This document shows, piece by piece, positions 24,325-36,486 of a DNA stretch of 64,000 bases (the first letter of the stretch is position 1; every line of letters starts with the position of its first letter). The stretch covers positions 372,001-436,000 of the forward strand of contig CAJNOJ010000047.1 of assembly GCA_905250025.1 (NCBI GenBank), written 5' to 3'. This stretch comes from Adineta ricciae (Eukaryota; Rotifera; Eurotatoria; Adinetida; Adinetidae). Position numbers and translations under genes: made by a program. The notes under the pieces were generated by a model, which made no database searches, was not told where the DNA came from, and saw only the letters and a list, made by a program, of their open reading frames with translations.

Positions 24325-27086
24325 TTAGAGATCCCAACTGAACAGATGATGTTTCATAAGCATATCGCGAACGCTAGATATAACATCGAGTTGTCGATAG
24401 GCTAATGGAAGTTCCAAATCTTGTTGTAACGTAAACGAAAACTGTTGTAAAACTCGCAGATCGCATTTAATTTGCACCTAAAACATTCAACGAACTTTTT
24501 CATCATCAAAATTCAAATATTTCACTCACCCAACATGGTGATCGTAGGAACGACCACGGAAAATACCATTTATTAATTACGTCTGTACATGAACATAATG
24601 TCTCTAACCATAGATGTAAAACTTGTTCATTTAGACCGACACATATAAACGAACGAAGTTTCACATCGAGTTGTGCATGTGCAAGATTATGTGTGTAATT
24701 TATTGAACGTATACAACGACATAATAATTCTTCCGGAGTTAGAATTCGACCATCTTCATCTAATCGATAAGTTTTACAAAGTATAAGACGAGCGTAAACA
24801 CTATCGAAATCCTTGTTAATGGCATGTAAAGCTGCCTCTTCGATGAATAACCATGGATGACATACACCACCTGAAAATTCGAACATATTTTTTCGCAGAC
24901 TGATGATACATTTAACTTACCAAGGACAGTCGGGGTTTTCCTCAGTCCATGTTCAAATATTGCTTTTAAACAGGTGGCTAGTTTTCCTCGAACGAGATCG
25001 GAGATCATATCGTTGACGCTATCATCACCGGCTAGCGAATACAATTTTGATCGTTCGTCTACCAATTGCACAAATTTCGCTGGAAACCAGCCATGTTTGC
25101 CATTCAATTCGCCAATCCAACAATGTTCGTCAGTCATTGATAAAATCTTTAAGATGTCGTTCCGTTTGAAACTTAATTCATTCGAATCTTGACTATCGAA
25201 ATCGATCAATGCTTTCGCTCGTTTCGATTTCTGTAATGAGATATTTGCGTAATGTTCATGATCTTTAACATGAGATTCAATCGAATAGTCAACATCGAGG
25301 CTAATGTCTTGTTCAGCATATCCATCAGGATCGTTGTCTTTAAAATGCTTGGCAATATTCAGTATGGCTTCGCGTAGATTAACAAGCATTTCGGTTTGTG
25401 TTATATTACGTTCGATTAAAGCTTGAGTATTATTTGCTGACAGTGATGATTTCAATTTTGGATTATGACGTCTTTGGAGAATGTCTTTCGGAAGATTGGA
25501 TAAAGTGATTTTCGGGTTAATTGTGTACCCTTCTTGAGACATTAATTGGGCTAAATATTTCTTTCGATGAGAATCAATTGTGATCGATGTTAAATTGAAG
25601 ACATTGGATAATTGAAGAAAGATTTCTTCATTATTGCCGTATTCGTATTCGAATAGTTGAGGTAATTCGCATAGAAAATTGAATATTTGTGTACTATTGT
25701 TGAAATCAAGAAGAACTTTTTCGTACTGTTTTAACATCATTAAACCGATTTGAAATAAAATTATTGAACCATAGAGAAAAAAATAATCCCATAACCGATA
25801 GATAAATTTCACATGAAATACATTGGCATAAAGTGTTAAAAACCATTGAAAACAGCTTAAAGTTAAATCGATATCATGTTTATTCAAATGTTCATGAATA
25901 TTCGGTAAGTGTTGCTCAATTAAATAACGAAATACACGAATGTCAACTTGAGCGCCATATAATGATGCGGAATAATACTGACCGGGAAGAAGATCTTCGA
26001 CAATGGTACACATCATCCAAAATGCATCTTCCTCTTCAAATAATAACAACAATGTCGCACAAATAACACCCATACCCTACAAATATTAGCCTTAATGTTA
26101 CAAATCATATGATTTATGTATACGCAGTAAAGTACTCCGAACAAAACAAACTGAACTTCAAGTTGTTTATCAAATCGGTACTACTTTCAACGCTATTGGG
26201 ATTAGGAACTTCGTCACCTATGAATTCACGATATATAAATAGAGAGAATGTACTCACTTGACAGTAACCAACATCTAAAAATCGAGTCATTTAGATAGAC
26301 GATGGAAAAGAATGAATTTCTACCTGGGAATAACCAAGCCACTGCTCGTAAAATTCGTCTCAGTCTTGAAATTCCTGATGCGTTCATTGACATGAAACAT
26401 GCATTCGTTGGTAGTGTTCTGAGGAGATCTTTTTCAATCTGTTTCGAATACAATTGAGCATCGTTATTGCATTGCTTTAACATATCACTATAAGACATTT
26501 TCGCTTGATATTTTTTCCGTAACGATCCACCTAGACACATCCAGATATGTGCACGTAGGGATAGTGGAATACCAGATGATTGTTGTATAAGTAATGAAAC
26601 CTTCGGATCTTCTCGAAACTGTTTTGGATCGATTTTATGTACAAATTCTTGTTCTTGAATTGGTAAATGAACAACATCGATATGATATTTCGAATCAAGA
26701 TGGGTCAACCATTTTAATTTCATCTGTTCGTTTTCTTTAATTGGTACTATTTCATAGTGTTGTTCGTTTTCGTTAATGTCAATACGAAAACCATATTCGT
26801 CATAGATTATTTGATCGTCGGTATCGTTTAGTAATAATTGAGGTGATGGAATGAGAGAATTGATCAATGCTGAAAATGGTTCGCCAATGAAGATCGGCGT
26901 GGAAATTTGTTCGCTATTATTATGATCATTGTTGAGTTTACTCTCCGTAGTTGTTTGTGATGTTGGATATTGTGAAGAATAAGTTGTATCATCTTTTTCA
27001 CGATAATATGAAAATATGTGATCGGATGTTGATGATAGGGAAGAAAAATTCGCGTCAGATGAAAATGTATCTATCATTGTTGTCAT
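24325..27086 (-). CDS. SGSM3: SGSM3-like RabGAP (TBC, SH3, RUN)
   Basis: Small-G-protein signalling modulator 3 (also called RUTBC3), a TBC-domain GTPase activator for Rab (Rab5/Rap-type) proteins. Five exons: 27086-26324, 26274-26258, 26076-24921, 24870-24530, 24477-24325, giving 809 residues. The N-terminal ~90 residues are Ser/Thr-rich. [10 protein letters not shown] and [16 protein letters not shown] lead into the TBC domain with arginine-finger [12 protein letters not shown] and glutamine-finger [17 protein letters not shown] and [20 protein letters not shown] follow. The SH3 domain reads [19 protein letters not shown] and [18 protein letters not shown]. The RUN domain includes [45 protein letters not shown] and [11 protein letters not shown], ending [11 protein letters not shown]. 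Domain order equals vertebrate SGSM3. The second exon is only 17 nt and encodes VGYCQ. Confidence 0.94.
26258..26274 (-). other. SGSM3: 17-nt microexon of SGSM3
   Basis: Flanked by TTTTTAG and GTGAGT. Together with one base from exon 1 it encodes DVGYCQ, which contains the catalytic glutamine finger of the TBC domain. Removing it would break both the frame and the active site. Confidence 0.85.
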
Positions 27087-27513
27087 GTTGAAAGATGAGA
27101 AGAAAGAGGTTTAGAAATATGAAGTCGGTTATGTTTATGAATAAATAAAAATCTAGTATCTTACGTTCGATTCGACTAGTAATAAATAGAAAAGAGAATT
27201 GATTGGTTCATAGTACTACTGACATCTGGCAAGTTTTTCGAGTTATAAATAATCAATTTGAGTGAGAGACATTAATTCTTTTCTCGACTTGTTACATTTG
27301 AGACACCAATCATCAGTTATTTCAAGTTTGTTTTCCTTATTTTCTCAAACACGGAATCTGATTATGTTGAACGTATTAAAACTAGTTGTATAAAGTTGGT
27401 TCTACTTGACTTAAATATGTTCTTTTTTCATTACATATAAACTTTTAACGCATAAAACTTGTATGACAATAAACAACAAAAGAAAAAGAAAAGGTGTGCA
27501 ATCAGTTGTTATT
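27087..27513. other. short intergenic region
   Basis: About 430 nt between the SGSM3 start and the SEC61G stop, both on the minus strand. It should hold the SGSM3 promoter and the SEC61G 3' UTR. An ATAAAC/AATAAAC stretch near 27470 may serve in RNA 3'-end formation. Nothing else recognised. Confidence 0.35.
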
Positions 27514-27778
<265 letters not shown>

Positions 27779-28467
27779 CTTGAAAAGCTAAATATTGAAA
27801 TTGTTATCAATGAAAAGCAAGACAAATGAATAACTTACGTCGAAATAAATAAGATCGAATAAAATACTTCTATTTGCAACGGCAACTGTGTTTACGTCGT
27901 TGATTTGAATAGATTTTTATCTATCAATGTACGGTAGAGTAGAAGTTAACCAATCAAATACGAGCATCGTCAATTGATGACGTTCATCTGCATTAATGAT
28001 TTGATTCTTCGTACACGAAATGCATCGATAAGAAAAGTCAATCTAAGAACGATATTAACTCTTAAGAAGATTTAAATTGATCTAAAATACATTTTCATGT
28101 CGTTCGTAGTGTAGTGATAGTAACCACTCATAAAAGAACATGAGAATGGTTACATTTGATACTTCGAAATACTTTGTGTATCTAATCCGAAATAATAGCA
28201 AGTCTTTTGAACACCATGAAAACATGGTTGAACTACATTGCAATTCTTTTAATACTTTATTATAACAATAAGTCTCGGAATATCCGATTTTATTACTGGC
28301 ATGTTAAGTACTATCTAAAAATACCAAAGATACTTGATGCAATGTGAATATTATTGAAAAAGTAGAAGTAATCATTTGAAGTTCTAACCTTTTTTTGCAA
28401 TCTACCATGCTAATGAACTGTAGATCTATGAAATAGTGGACTTATATTTCAGAAAACCGATAAAGTA
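27779..28467. promoter_or_regulatory. divergent intergenic region
   Basis: About 690 nt between SEC61G (leftward) and an unknown plus-strand gene. It must include the SEC61G promoter, probably with a 5' UTR just right of 27778. No specific motif identified. Confidence 0.35.
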
Positions 28468-29102
28468 ATGGCTAATGATGGGCAAACATCGAGAGTACCA
28501 ATTACAACAAAAACTGCTATTTCGCGTCAATATCAAATTACGACTGATGGTCGAATATTCGAGCATAGTCAAGGTAACGATTCTCATAATCATGAGACTT
28601 CCAACCTAGAAAACACTTCCCGATCGAAATTACCATCTTTACCTTCGAAGTCGCATATTTCTCCGTTTGCATCTGGTACCGGATATGTACATATATTTTC
28701 ACTCCGCTAGTTGATGAATATTTCTTTTTCGTAGAATCGATGCAACTCCTAAAATCTCGTAAAAATATCAAAGACACTTTAACTAAATCATCGTCATTTA
28801 GAATCGAACGACAATCGACAAATGTCGTATCGAAAAGGCGTTTACCAACTCTACATTCGAATCCACCTGATCCTGAACAGAAACTACAATCTGAATATCA
28901 AAGAAGACAAGTTCGTGCTACATCTCATCACGTTTTCTTCGATGTCCTATTTGGATATTTCGTCTAGATATACGCATTGAATTGTCTTATGCGACAATTA
29001 GAACAACAAAAATTTCGAGAATATTTCAAATTAGATGAAAACTTTGGTCTCAATTCTCCAGAAATAATTCCTGATAACGAAGATGCACAACCTTCCACAT
29101 AG
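28468..29102 (+). CDS. hypothetical protein, three exons
   Basis: Exons 28468-28675, 28735-28910 and 28968-29102 keep frame (519 nt, 172 residues). The first junction is GTACCG/TCGTAG in phase 1, the second GTTCGT/TCTAG in phase 0. The N-terminal half is Ser/Thr/Asn-rich; the middle is basic (QLLKSRKNIKDTL, SEYQRRQ). The C-terminal half contains a short amphipathic helix (LMRQLEQQKFREYFKLDENF) and an acidic end. No signal peptide, TM segment or known domain is visible. The exon structure and codon use look real, but donors are weak and the function is unknown. Confidence 0.55.
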
Positions 29103-29565
29103 AATCCAATAGGTGTATCCAGAGATTTTCTCAGCGTTACACGTCAAAAGTTAAATGTAACAGTGCTTGGAGCTAGCCTTTGTCTTTCGTTGTTTTACAT
29201 GAAGAATAGATTTTTCTAATAAAATCACATGGAGATACAACTGATTGAATATCCATCGGCTTCACAAACTTAACGAAGAACCATTCTTCGTTTTCTCCTG
29301 AAATTACCTGCGTCAGACGAACTAGGTCACGACAGAAATTACATGGGCGGCACAGGCGGCCAAGCCACTTAAAATATTCAACTATTCTGGAGCACTCAGT
29401 TTAAAGTGCGTTGATAAAAACGATTTATCTATTAATAATCTATGAAACTAAACAGCTGCTATTAAATCCTTTACAATTGCCTATCTGTCCTTTTGTTTTT
29501 CTTTCCGAAAGACTATATAAATGAAGTCGATGGCAGTGTAAGAATCTAGGTTTATCGAGTACACA
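29103..29565. promoter_or_regulatory. upstream region of first basic secretory protein gene
   Basis: About 460 nt with no coding sequence recognised. It contains a good TATA-like element close to the downstream start codon, annotated separately. Confidence 0.4.
29514..29520 (+). promoter_or_regulatory. TATA-box candidate
   Basis: TATATAA lies 45 nt upstream of the ATG at 29566, leaving room for a short 5' UTR. Most other genes in the window show no comparable element, which would fit a regulated secreted protein. Confidence 0.45.
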
Positions 29566-30282
29566 ATGCCTTCACCCATCGTTATATCACTTATTTTAGC
29601 TGCGAGTATTGCTTGTCTATCTGCCGATGTCGTTGTATACACATCAGGCAACTACAAACTAACAATAGTAAACAACGATCCTAATTTCGATCAAAGCACA
29701 CGACAACGATGTATTGACACATATTTTGCGACGATGTAAATTGTCTTTTAACTTATCTCAATGCAATTTAAAATTTTGAAAACTTCTAGGCCACAAATGT
29801 GTGATCGATTCAATCGTAATTCTTGTACTCGCGATGTACAAATCACAATTGATCCAGGATACAATGGTGTTGCATATGCTTCGGGTGGAGCGATTGTTAT
29901 CAGTGCAACATGGCTCCGCAATAATCCACAAGATACTGATGTCGTAACGCATGAATCAATGCATGTTGTTCAACGTTATCCACGTGGCGATCCAGGTTGG
30001 TTAATCGAAGGTATTGCGGATTACGCTCGATGGAAATATGGACGAAATAATCCAGCAGCTAATTGGTGGTTACCACCTTTTGAAGTCAATCATCACTATA
30101 CGAATGCATATCGTGTCACTGCACGGTTTTTAGCTTGGTGTGAAAAGTTTTATCCAAACATTGTTGTTCAACTCGATTCGGCAATGCGAAGTAATACTTA
30201 TTCAGGTAATTCATGGAATCAATTCACTGGTAAATCAGTTGACCAACTTTGGAGCGACTATGCAAACAATCCAAATGCTTAA
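29566..30282 (+). CDS. plant-type basic secretory protein (BSP), HExxH peptidase-like
   Basis: Secreted protein of the basic secretory protein family (Pfam PF04450), typical of plants and some fungi and bacteria, and resembling zinc metallopeptidases. Two exons, 29566-29735 and 29790-30282, give 220 residues. Residues 1-20 (MPSPIVISLILAASIACLSA) form a signal peptide. The core shows GVAYASGGAIVISATWL, the zinc-binding VTHESMHVVQRY (HESMH), then PGWLIEGIADYARWKYG, where the Glu/Asp after GIADY-type helices is the usual third-ligand region, and the family end TGKSVDQLWSDYANNP. The catalytic glutamate is present. In plants the family is linked to defence; here a secreted digestive or defensive peptidase is inference. 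A second copy lies 2.9 kb downstream. Confidence 0.88.
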
Positions 30283-33182
30283 TCTTTCAGTTTTCTTCTT
30301 TGTAATTATAAAAGATAGAAACATAGAGTTTCAATCTCAATCTGAATGTTTATACCAGAGAAATGATTAATGCAAATATTCGTGTTGAAAGTATGATTTT
30401 CAAAAACCATGCGTACATTAATAAACATGACAATATCTCGTTTGAAGATTCTGTCATGTAAGATATGAATAACCTTTGAAGTATCAAGAATTACCATATT
30501 TTTTGATGATTTAGAAATGTCATGGTCTCATCAATACTAATCCTGTGATGATTTTATGAGACCATTTTTGCATGAGTTCGTTCGTCGACCTCTCTCCCAT
30601 CGCCCAAACATTTCTACTACATCAATCACTATGTTCACTATTCTCGAATCTCTTTCGAAGCGAGTAAATGAGGTGACTTCATTCCTCATCGTTCAATGAT
30701 TATTCATCAAATTCGAATAGTATACCTTAATACCTCGTAGATGAAATGTCGAGTAACGATTTAAATAAAAAATGATTCACAAAAAAAAGCCAAAAGATGC
30801 GCGAGTTCTTCGACCTTCTTGATAGTTAAACAAGACAATCTAAAGTCAGGTGATTCAAATTCATCTCGCTGATTACTTTTTACTAGATTTGATGAAAAGC
30901 GTTTGAATAACGAAAACGTTATTTTTCCTTCCGAGGCGTTGCCATTTGTAGATAGTTGGATGTCCCACATCTCGCCAATTGTCACAAATTGTTTTTCCTT
31001 CTACACGTCAGCTCTACAATTTATCTTCCAAATTTTGAAAAACCTTGCAAGTATTAAGAAAAGTTTTTAGTACTTTTTTTTTCAAACATTACCGAGTCAA
31101 ATTTTGTTACTACTGGCTTTTACTATAGCGAACTTGCTTCGTCCGTGTTTTCACTTTCATATGATTAGTAGCATGTCGAACTGTGTCGAGTAATCTTTGG
31201 ACACCCTCACCCTCAAGATGCTGTTTTCAAGCTACTAATATATCTTAAGAGTAGACTCATATCGTTTCATTTCAAACGAGATATATCTATTTTTCATATG
31301 TCTATTCAACTCGCTGATACAAGACTATATTTTCAATACTTGTCAAATGTATAGATATATATTGAGACAAAATCGGAGCTCTATTTTTTGACTGTACACA
31401 GCTGAAATTGCATGAAAGGCTAGAATCTTTCTTCAAACTAGTAAAAGACACGAAAATGTACCAAATATAACTGGATGAATTGAAATTTTAAGAAACATTA
31501 AAACTTTTTCGATGAGTTAGTGTTACTTTTGATGACAAACAACAAACTTCTTACTTGAACATTTCCAATTTTGTCCTGAACACAGATAACCTGACGAAGC
31601 AAAGCTAGGTTGAGTAATTCCTACGCGTAAACTGCCAACTAGTTTTGAACATGAACAAAGAGAATCAATTAGTGTTTTACAAGGAAATGAGTAAGAAGCA
31701 AATATTGAAATATTCAAAATATGACGTTAAAGAACTGAGATGAAACTTTGAGCACATACTAAGTGCATAGATATTATCTATGCCCGCATAATTCGCCTAG
31801 TTTTACGAATGAATTGTAGTTAATAAAATGTGTTTTAATGTTCTCAAACCATGTTGTTAACAGTGAACATAATTATATTGATCTAGTACTTCTTGAACGA
31901 GAAGAACGAGTGTACTTTAACTACATACTGCAGTTATTATGGAAGCAACACTGACAGCTTATATATCAACAGCAAATGACTAACACGACTGCCTGAAAAA
32001 CTACAATCAACTACGGCATACATTGTCGAAGTGTCAATGGCAATACGAACATCACAGTGTATTGTAACTTGTCAACCGATGTGAACAAAATGACTTTTTG
32101 ATGATCATGATGGAATGTGTGGTGCACTGAAACTGAATGCAGTAAATTCAGCATACCAATCAGTGACCAGCGTTGAGTCTGAGAGGAAAAAAAGAAGTCT
32201 ATTGATGCTGTGAATGAATTCATTAATCATTTATGATGGGCATAACCAAGAATATTCTCATACCTTCACTTTTTTAGCTAAATCTTTGTTTCGTTATGCT
32301 AGCTTCACATTAATGTTGAAAACATAATAAATATCGAATAATTGAAAAGAGATTACAAAGATATTTTCAGATATGAGATCAAATTTTCATTTGTACTGAA
32401 GAAAATGATGGTTTGGTTATTAAGTTAATCACAAACATTTCTTTCCATCTATGCTATCATCACTTGGTTACATTAATTATGAACAAATCTATGTGTATCC
32501 ATACACACATGGAATCGAGCAAAGGATACAGAAAACAATACATTTCATTTTATTACACTGAAGAGTTTATTGTAAAAAGTATATGTCTTCGAAAAGTTTT
32601 ACATTATAGCATAATTGTGGAATCATCTTTTTTTACGAAAGGGACACGTAATGACAACAGTAAAACTGTCTTACTTTGTATCGATGATTTCCTTACGAAA
32701 ACACATACCGATGAGAAGAACTTCACCAAAACACTTTTCAAGCATAAAACTCTTAGTAGTCGGTATTGGAGTAGATGAACGCCAATTGAAACAACATGGC
32801 CTAATGATGATTTGGCCTTGTTGTTAGAGAAAGTACGTGTATTAAATTTTACAAAATGAGTAGAAGTGATTGATACAGAAACATTGAGTGATGAAAAATA
32901 TTTTTTGAGGATGCTGAATTATCTTGATATATATATTCTTCTATTTATGAAGACGCCATAGTTGTATGTGTCAACCATCTAACGAATATCTGTTTCGATT
33001 TCATAGCAATTGATTGGTTTAGGATTGGAGTGAGTAATTTAAATATATCTACTCACATACAATACTCAACAATCATCAAATCTACTTTTTCTATTCTTAT
33101 ATACATATATAGGTCGGCTATTGCGAGGTCAAGTGACGCGTGTGTTAAGTACATTCGTTTGGTTCAACTGAAATCGAACATT
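30283..33182. other. intergenic between the two BSP genes, 2.9 kb
   Basis: Only short, poorly composed open frames on both strands. I saw no transposase, reverse transcriptase or long terminal repeat, and no BSP-like remnants between the two copies. Confidence 0.4.
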
Positions 33183-33923
33183 ATGAAGATCAATATACTT
33201 GGAATCTTTTTCCTGATATTTTCAATAATACATTGTGATGAATTTCCTTATTTAAATAAAACAAGATTTATCTATATGAAATTCTACTCATCGAACGGTT
33301 ATAATCTAACAATACAAAGAACAAATTTTACAATGAATTCTGCAGTTCAATATCGATTATCTGAACTATATTTTAATATCTATCCTCGATTAGTCAATCG
33401 ATTTAATCCCAGTGCTCCACATTCGATTTCTATATATATCGACGGAGATCGTCATTATCCATTCTGGGGAAGAGCAGTTAATTCCAAGATGATCATCAGT
33501 GCACATCGACTTCGTAATCCTCAGTTCTATTCTCGTTATTACGATATATTTCTTCACGAATTAGCTCATTTAGTTCAACAATATACTACACAAAATCTTG
33601 CTGATGTGGAATGGTTAGGCGAAGGTTTGGCTGATTATGTCCGATATACATATGGTAGTGACAATCTCAATGCTGATTGGCCAATGATTGAATATCGTCA
33701 TACACAAAATTATAACGACGGTTATAAAGTAACTGCACGATTTCTTATTTGGCTTGATTATAAATATAATTCAAGTGTTATTGATAAATTGGATCAAGGT
33801 TTACGAGATGTAACATACAAACAGAATACAACATGGAAAGAGTTAACAGGGAAATCTGTTGAAGACTTGTGGAAAGATTACAGTCAAAATCCAGATATCA
33901 TTCATCATATACCATGGATATGA
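33183..33923 (+). CDS. second basic secretory protein, intronless
   Basis: Paralogue of the gene at 29566 with the same family core, in a single exon of 246 residues from the ATG at 33183. An open frame extends 51 codons further upstream, but the ATG at 33183 starts a clean signal peptide (MKINILGIFFLIFSIIHC). Core motifs: AVNSKMIISAHRL, zinc site LHELAHLVQQY (HELAH), WLGEGLADYVRYTYGS, GYKVTARFLIWLDYKY and TGKSVEDLWKDYSQNP. Several Asn-X-Thr/Ser sites suggest glycosylation. It differs strongly from the first copy in the N-terminal third and lacks its intron, so the duplication is old or one copy lost or gained an intron. Likely secreted; the target is unknown. Confidence 0.88.
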   Translation: MKINILGIFFLIFSIIHCDEFPYLNKTRFIYMKFYSSNGYNLTIQRTNFTMNSAVQYRLSELYFNIYPRLVNRFNPSAPHSISIYIDGDRHYPFWGRAVNSKMIISAHRLRNPQFYSRYYDIFLHELAHLVQQYTTQNLADVEWLGEGLADYVRYTYGSDNLNADWPMIEYRHTQNYNDGYKVTARFLIWLDYKYNSSVIDKLDQGLRDVTYKQNTTWKELTGKSVEDLWKDYSQNPDIIHHIPWI

Positions 33924-34117
33924 ACGAATGCAACAGATGATTATTGAACGAAATTGTTATTCATTTTCTATACGATTTTCTAGAACAATCAACTAAGCAA
34001 AGTAAATCACAGAGCAAACAATTTATTTCATTTTATTAAACCATTTTTATTCTCAATGAAAAGATATTTTCATGACAAATGATACTTTTCCCAAAACAAA
34101 AAGTGCCTATGAATTCT

Positions 34118-35129
34118 CTATGATGTTTTATCAATTTCATCGGATTTCTTTGCTTTCTTGTCCATATTGAAATCAGATGGATAGAAGTATTGTACTGTCT
34201 TCTTATATGTCCAATATGGTGTTAACCAGAAACTAACGATTGCTAAACCTAACATCATATTAACTGTATACGCGATGGCAAGATTTTCTTTGATATTTGC
34301 CCAATCTCGATAAATGTCATACCACCACCACATTTCATAAACGGAACGTAAATGAAATATGTGAATTAGGATCATTTGATTGATTTTCCATACTTTGGTC
34401 TTTTCAAGTTTGAACTTCAACAAGCACCAACAGATACATGAAGATATCGTGCTAGCTTCGAGTATGAACGCTTTTGCTGCATAATAATGACCAGAATTAT
34501 ACCAAGCAGCGAAAAAGAAACCATTGAATGCAAATAAATGATGCATATGCAATTCCTTGGAAAATGTGTGATATCTTACATCGAAATAAATCAATGTCGC
34601 TTCTTCGAATATAAAGAAACCTGTTAGAACACAAATGAATGTCCATGATGCATCGGTAGTTGCCAGCACATGATCACGATCAAGACGATCGTCAACGAAA
34701 GTCAAATAAGCAGCTAAACACGAAAGAAATCAAGATTTTACTAAGATAAAAACAAACAAACAAACAAATTTCTACCCCATGCCACTAACGTGCCACACAC
34801 CGCACGTACCCATGCCAATTGCCAAAACATTTGTTCCTTCGGTTTGAGTGTTCTGCAGTTAAGTAGATAAGATGCAAATTAAAAGAAGAAGAAAAAAATA
34901 CTAATGATTGCGTTTACCTAACTTGAGGTATCAATATTTTCGAAAGTATACCCATGAAAAAGTACAACACTAGCCAACCAAGAAAGCATAGTCCAATACG
35001 AACTACATTATCAGATAGATCTTGCTTTGATCGTGGGATAGTAAGGGGTATGTCCACTTTGACACTAGCCTAGTATTCATCGAACAAGAATTTTAGAATT
35101 CGAAATGAGAAAATAAAATATCTCACCAT
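34118..35129 (-). CDS. CLN8: CLN8-like TLC-domain ER membrane protein
   Basis: CLN8 is an ER/ERGIC membrane protein of the TLC family that acts as a cargo receptor for lysosomal enzymes. Four exons on the minus strand: 35129-35127 (only the ATG), 35069-34918, 34852-34776, 34713-34118, giving 275 residues; human CLN8 has 286. Matching pieces: KEQMFWQLAWVRAVCGTLVA, the paired histidines in LHMHHLFAFNGFFFAAW, SGHYYAAKAFILEASTI, VWKINQMILIHIFHLRSVYE, MWWWYD and LTPYWTYKKTVQYFYPSDFN. Five to six hydrophobic segments are visible. The C-terminus is Lys-rich (DKKAKKSDEIDKTS) rather than ending in the classical KKxx retrieval motif. A first coding exon holding nothing but the start codon is unusual but the splice sites are good. 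Confidence 0.88.
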
Positions 35130-36486
35130 GTTTATGTTTACAGTCAGCCAAGAGTCTTGATCTTCTTCAAGGTAAATATTAAACTATTATGAAAGATATA
35201 CACGATTTATAACAACTTGATAAGCAAACAGTGTTGTTTTTTGCTGTTATCATCTTCATATTTTTCACGACTCGTGATACTGACGTGGGCAAGAAAGGTA
35301 CTGGTTTATTTACAAATAAGTAGAACATTTATTCACTGATATATGTCAGTTTATCTGGATTTCTCAAAAGTAATCTAAATAAAAGTTCTTTGGTCGAGAA
35401 CAACGAAACTTTATGAAAATCATGTTGTATAAACTTGATTTTATGCTTGTTACAACACGAGTTCGGCTGAGTACGTTTAAATAAGCATGATTAAGCCTAA
35501 GGTGTAATTGTTAGTGAAGCTAAATAATTGTGTAGATGTTCAATAAGCAAATGAAATTGCAAGTATATGCAAATATTATGATGAAATATTCAACACCCAT
35601 GTTGACAATGTGTCAGTCACATGTAAAAAATTCTCGTTTTCAATTTGTCTATTTAATTGTAAGTAACAATCAGTTGAAGTTTTGTCGTACAGCATTTCAA
35701 TAATATTTGCATACGTAATAACCTCGAACGGAAGGTTATAAATTTGAAAATGTATCAAATTTATAACCTTGAATATTTCATGAGACATTGAAGAGCTATG
35801 AACACATCGTTTCTTTTTCTTGTATTGTATCATCATTTGACTAATTGATAGTGAATTTGATTGCATTGTAAACTTTCCTCTTGTTGTAAATGTTACGTTG
35901 ATCTTGAAAGTTTGATCATCAATTTAGCGAAGAAGAGAGAGAGAGAGAGAAAGGCAACATATGAGAGATGAATTTTCTTTTTTCTTTCTTCTTTTTTTTT
36001 CCCTTCTCCTCTGTCCTAACGCTTTATAATATACAACACATTCAAATCACTGTTTCACCATCAGCGTCCTTTTTTTCTTCGTTTCTTACTATTTACTTCT
36101 TTCTCTTTCTACTCGTCATTCAGTTTCGAATGTTAAGAGCCATCGATGGCATTTGTATGTTTGAATTGTTAGTGAGAAGTAATAGACGAAGAAGAAAGTA
36201 GAACTGTCTGCTTATAGAAGTCAGTTGGACATTGTCAACAGGATTTATTATCCAATTAGCTTCATATAGTTTCTCTCTCGCTCCTTTTCTACTCACAGTT
36301 TCAAATATCTGACATGTGTACACAGACAGAATAATTCGTGTCAACGAGCTTAGTCGTATCTTTTGTCATGCAACAAATGAATGAACGCATATTTGCTTAA
36401 TTGTCAAATCGTAAAAATGTTTTAGTATATTTTCAGATCCGTGATGGCATAATGTCTTAATAAGCAGCGGTCTTTCACGTATTATA
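35130..36486. other. intergenic, 1.35 kb
   Basis: A+T-rich region with a GA dinucleotide run at 35934-35951 and a T/C-rich tract at 35970-36010. No coding sequence recognised. It should hold the promoters of the CLN8-like gene (left) and the four-TM gene (right). Confidence 0.4.
35934..35951. repeat. (GA)n microsatellite
   Basis: A run of about nine GA dinucleotides. Confidence 0.85.

Noticed and set aside
30283-33182. Remnants of a transposon between the two BSP genes
   Set aside because: No transposase, reverse transcriptase, terminal repeats or target-site duplications were seen; the open frames are short and without protein-like composition.
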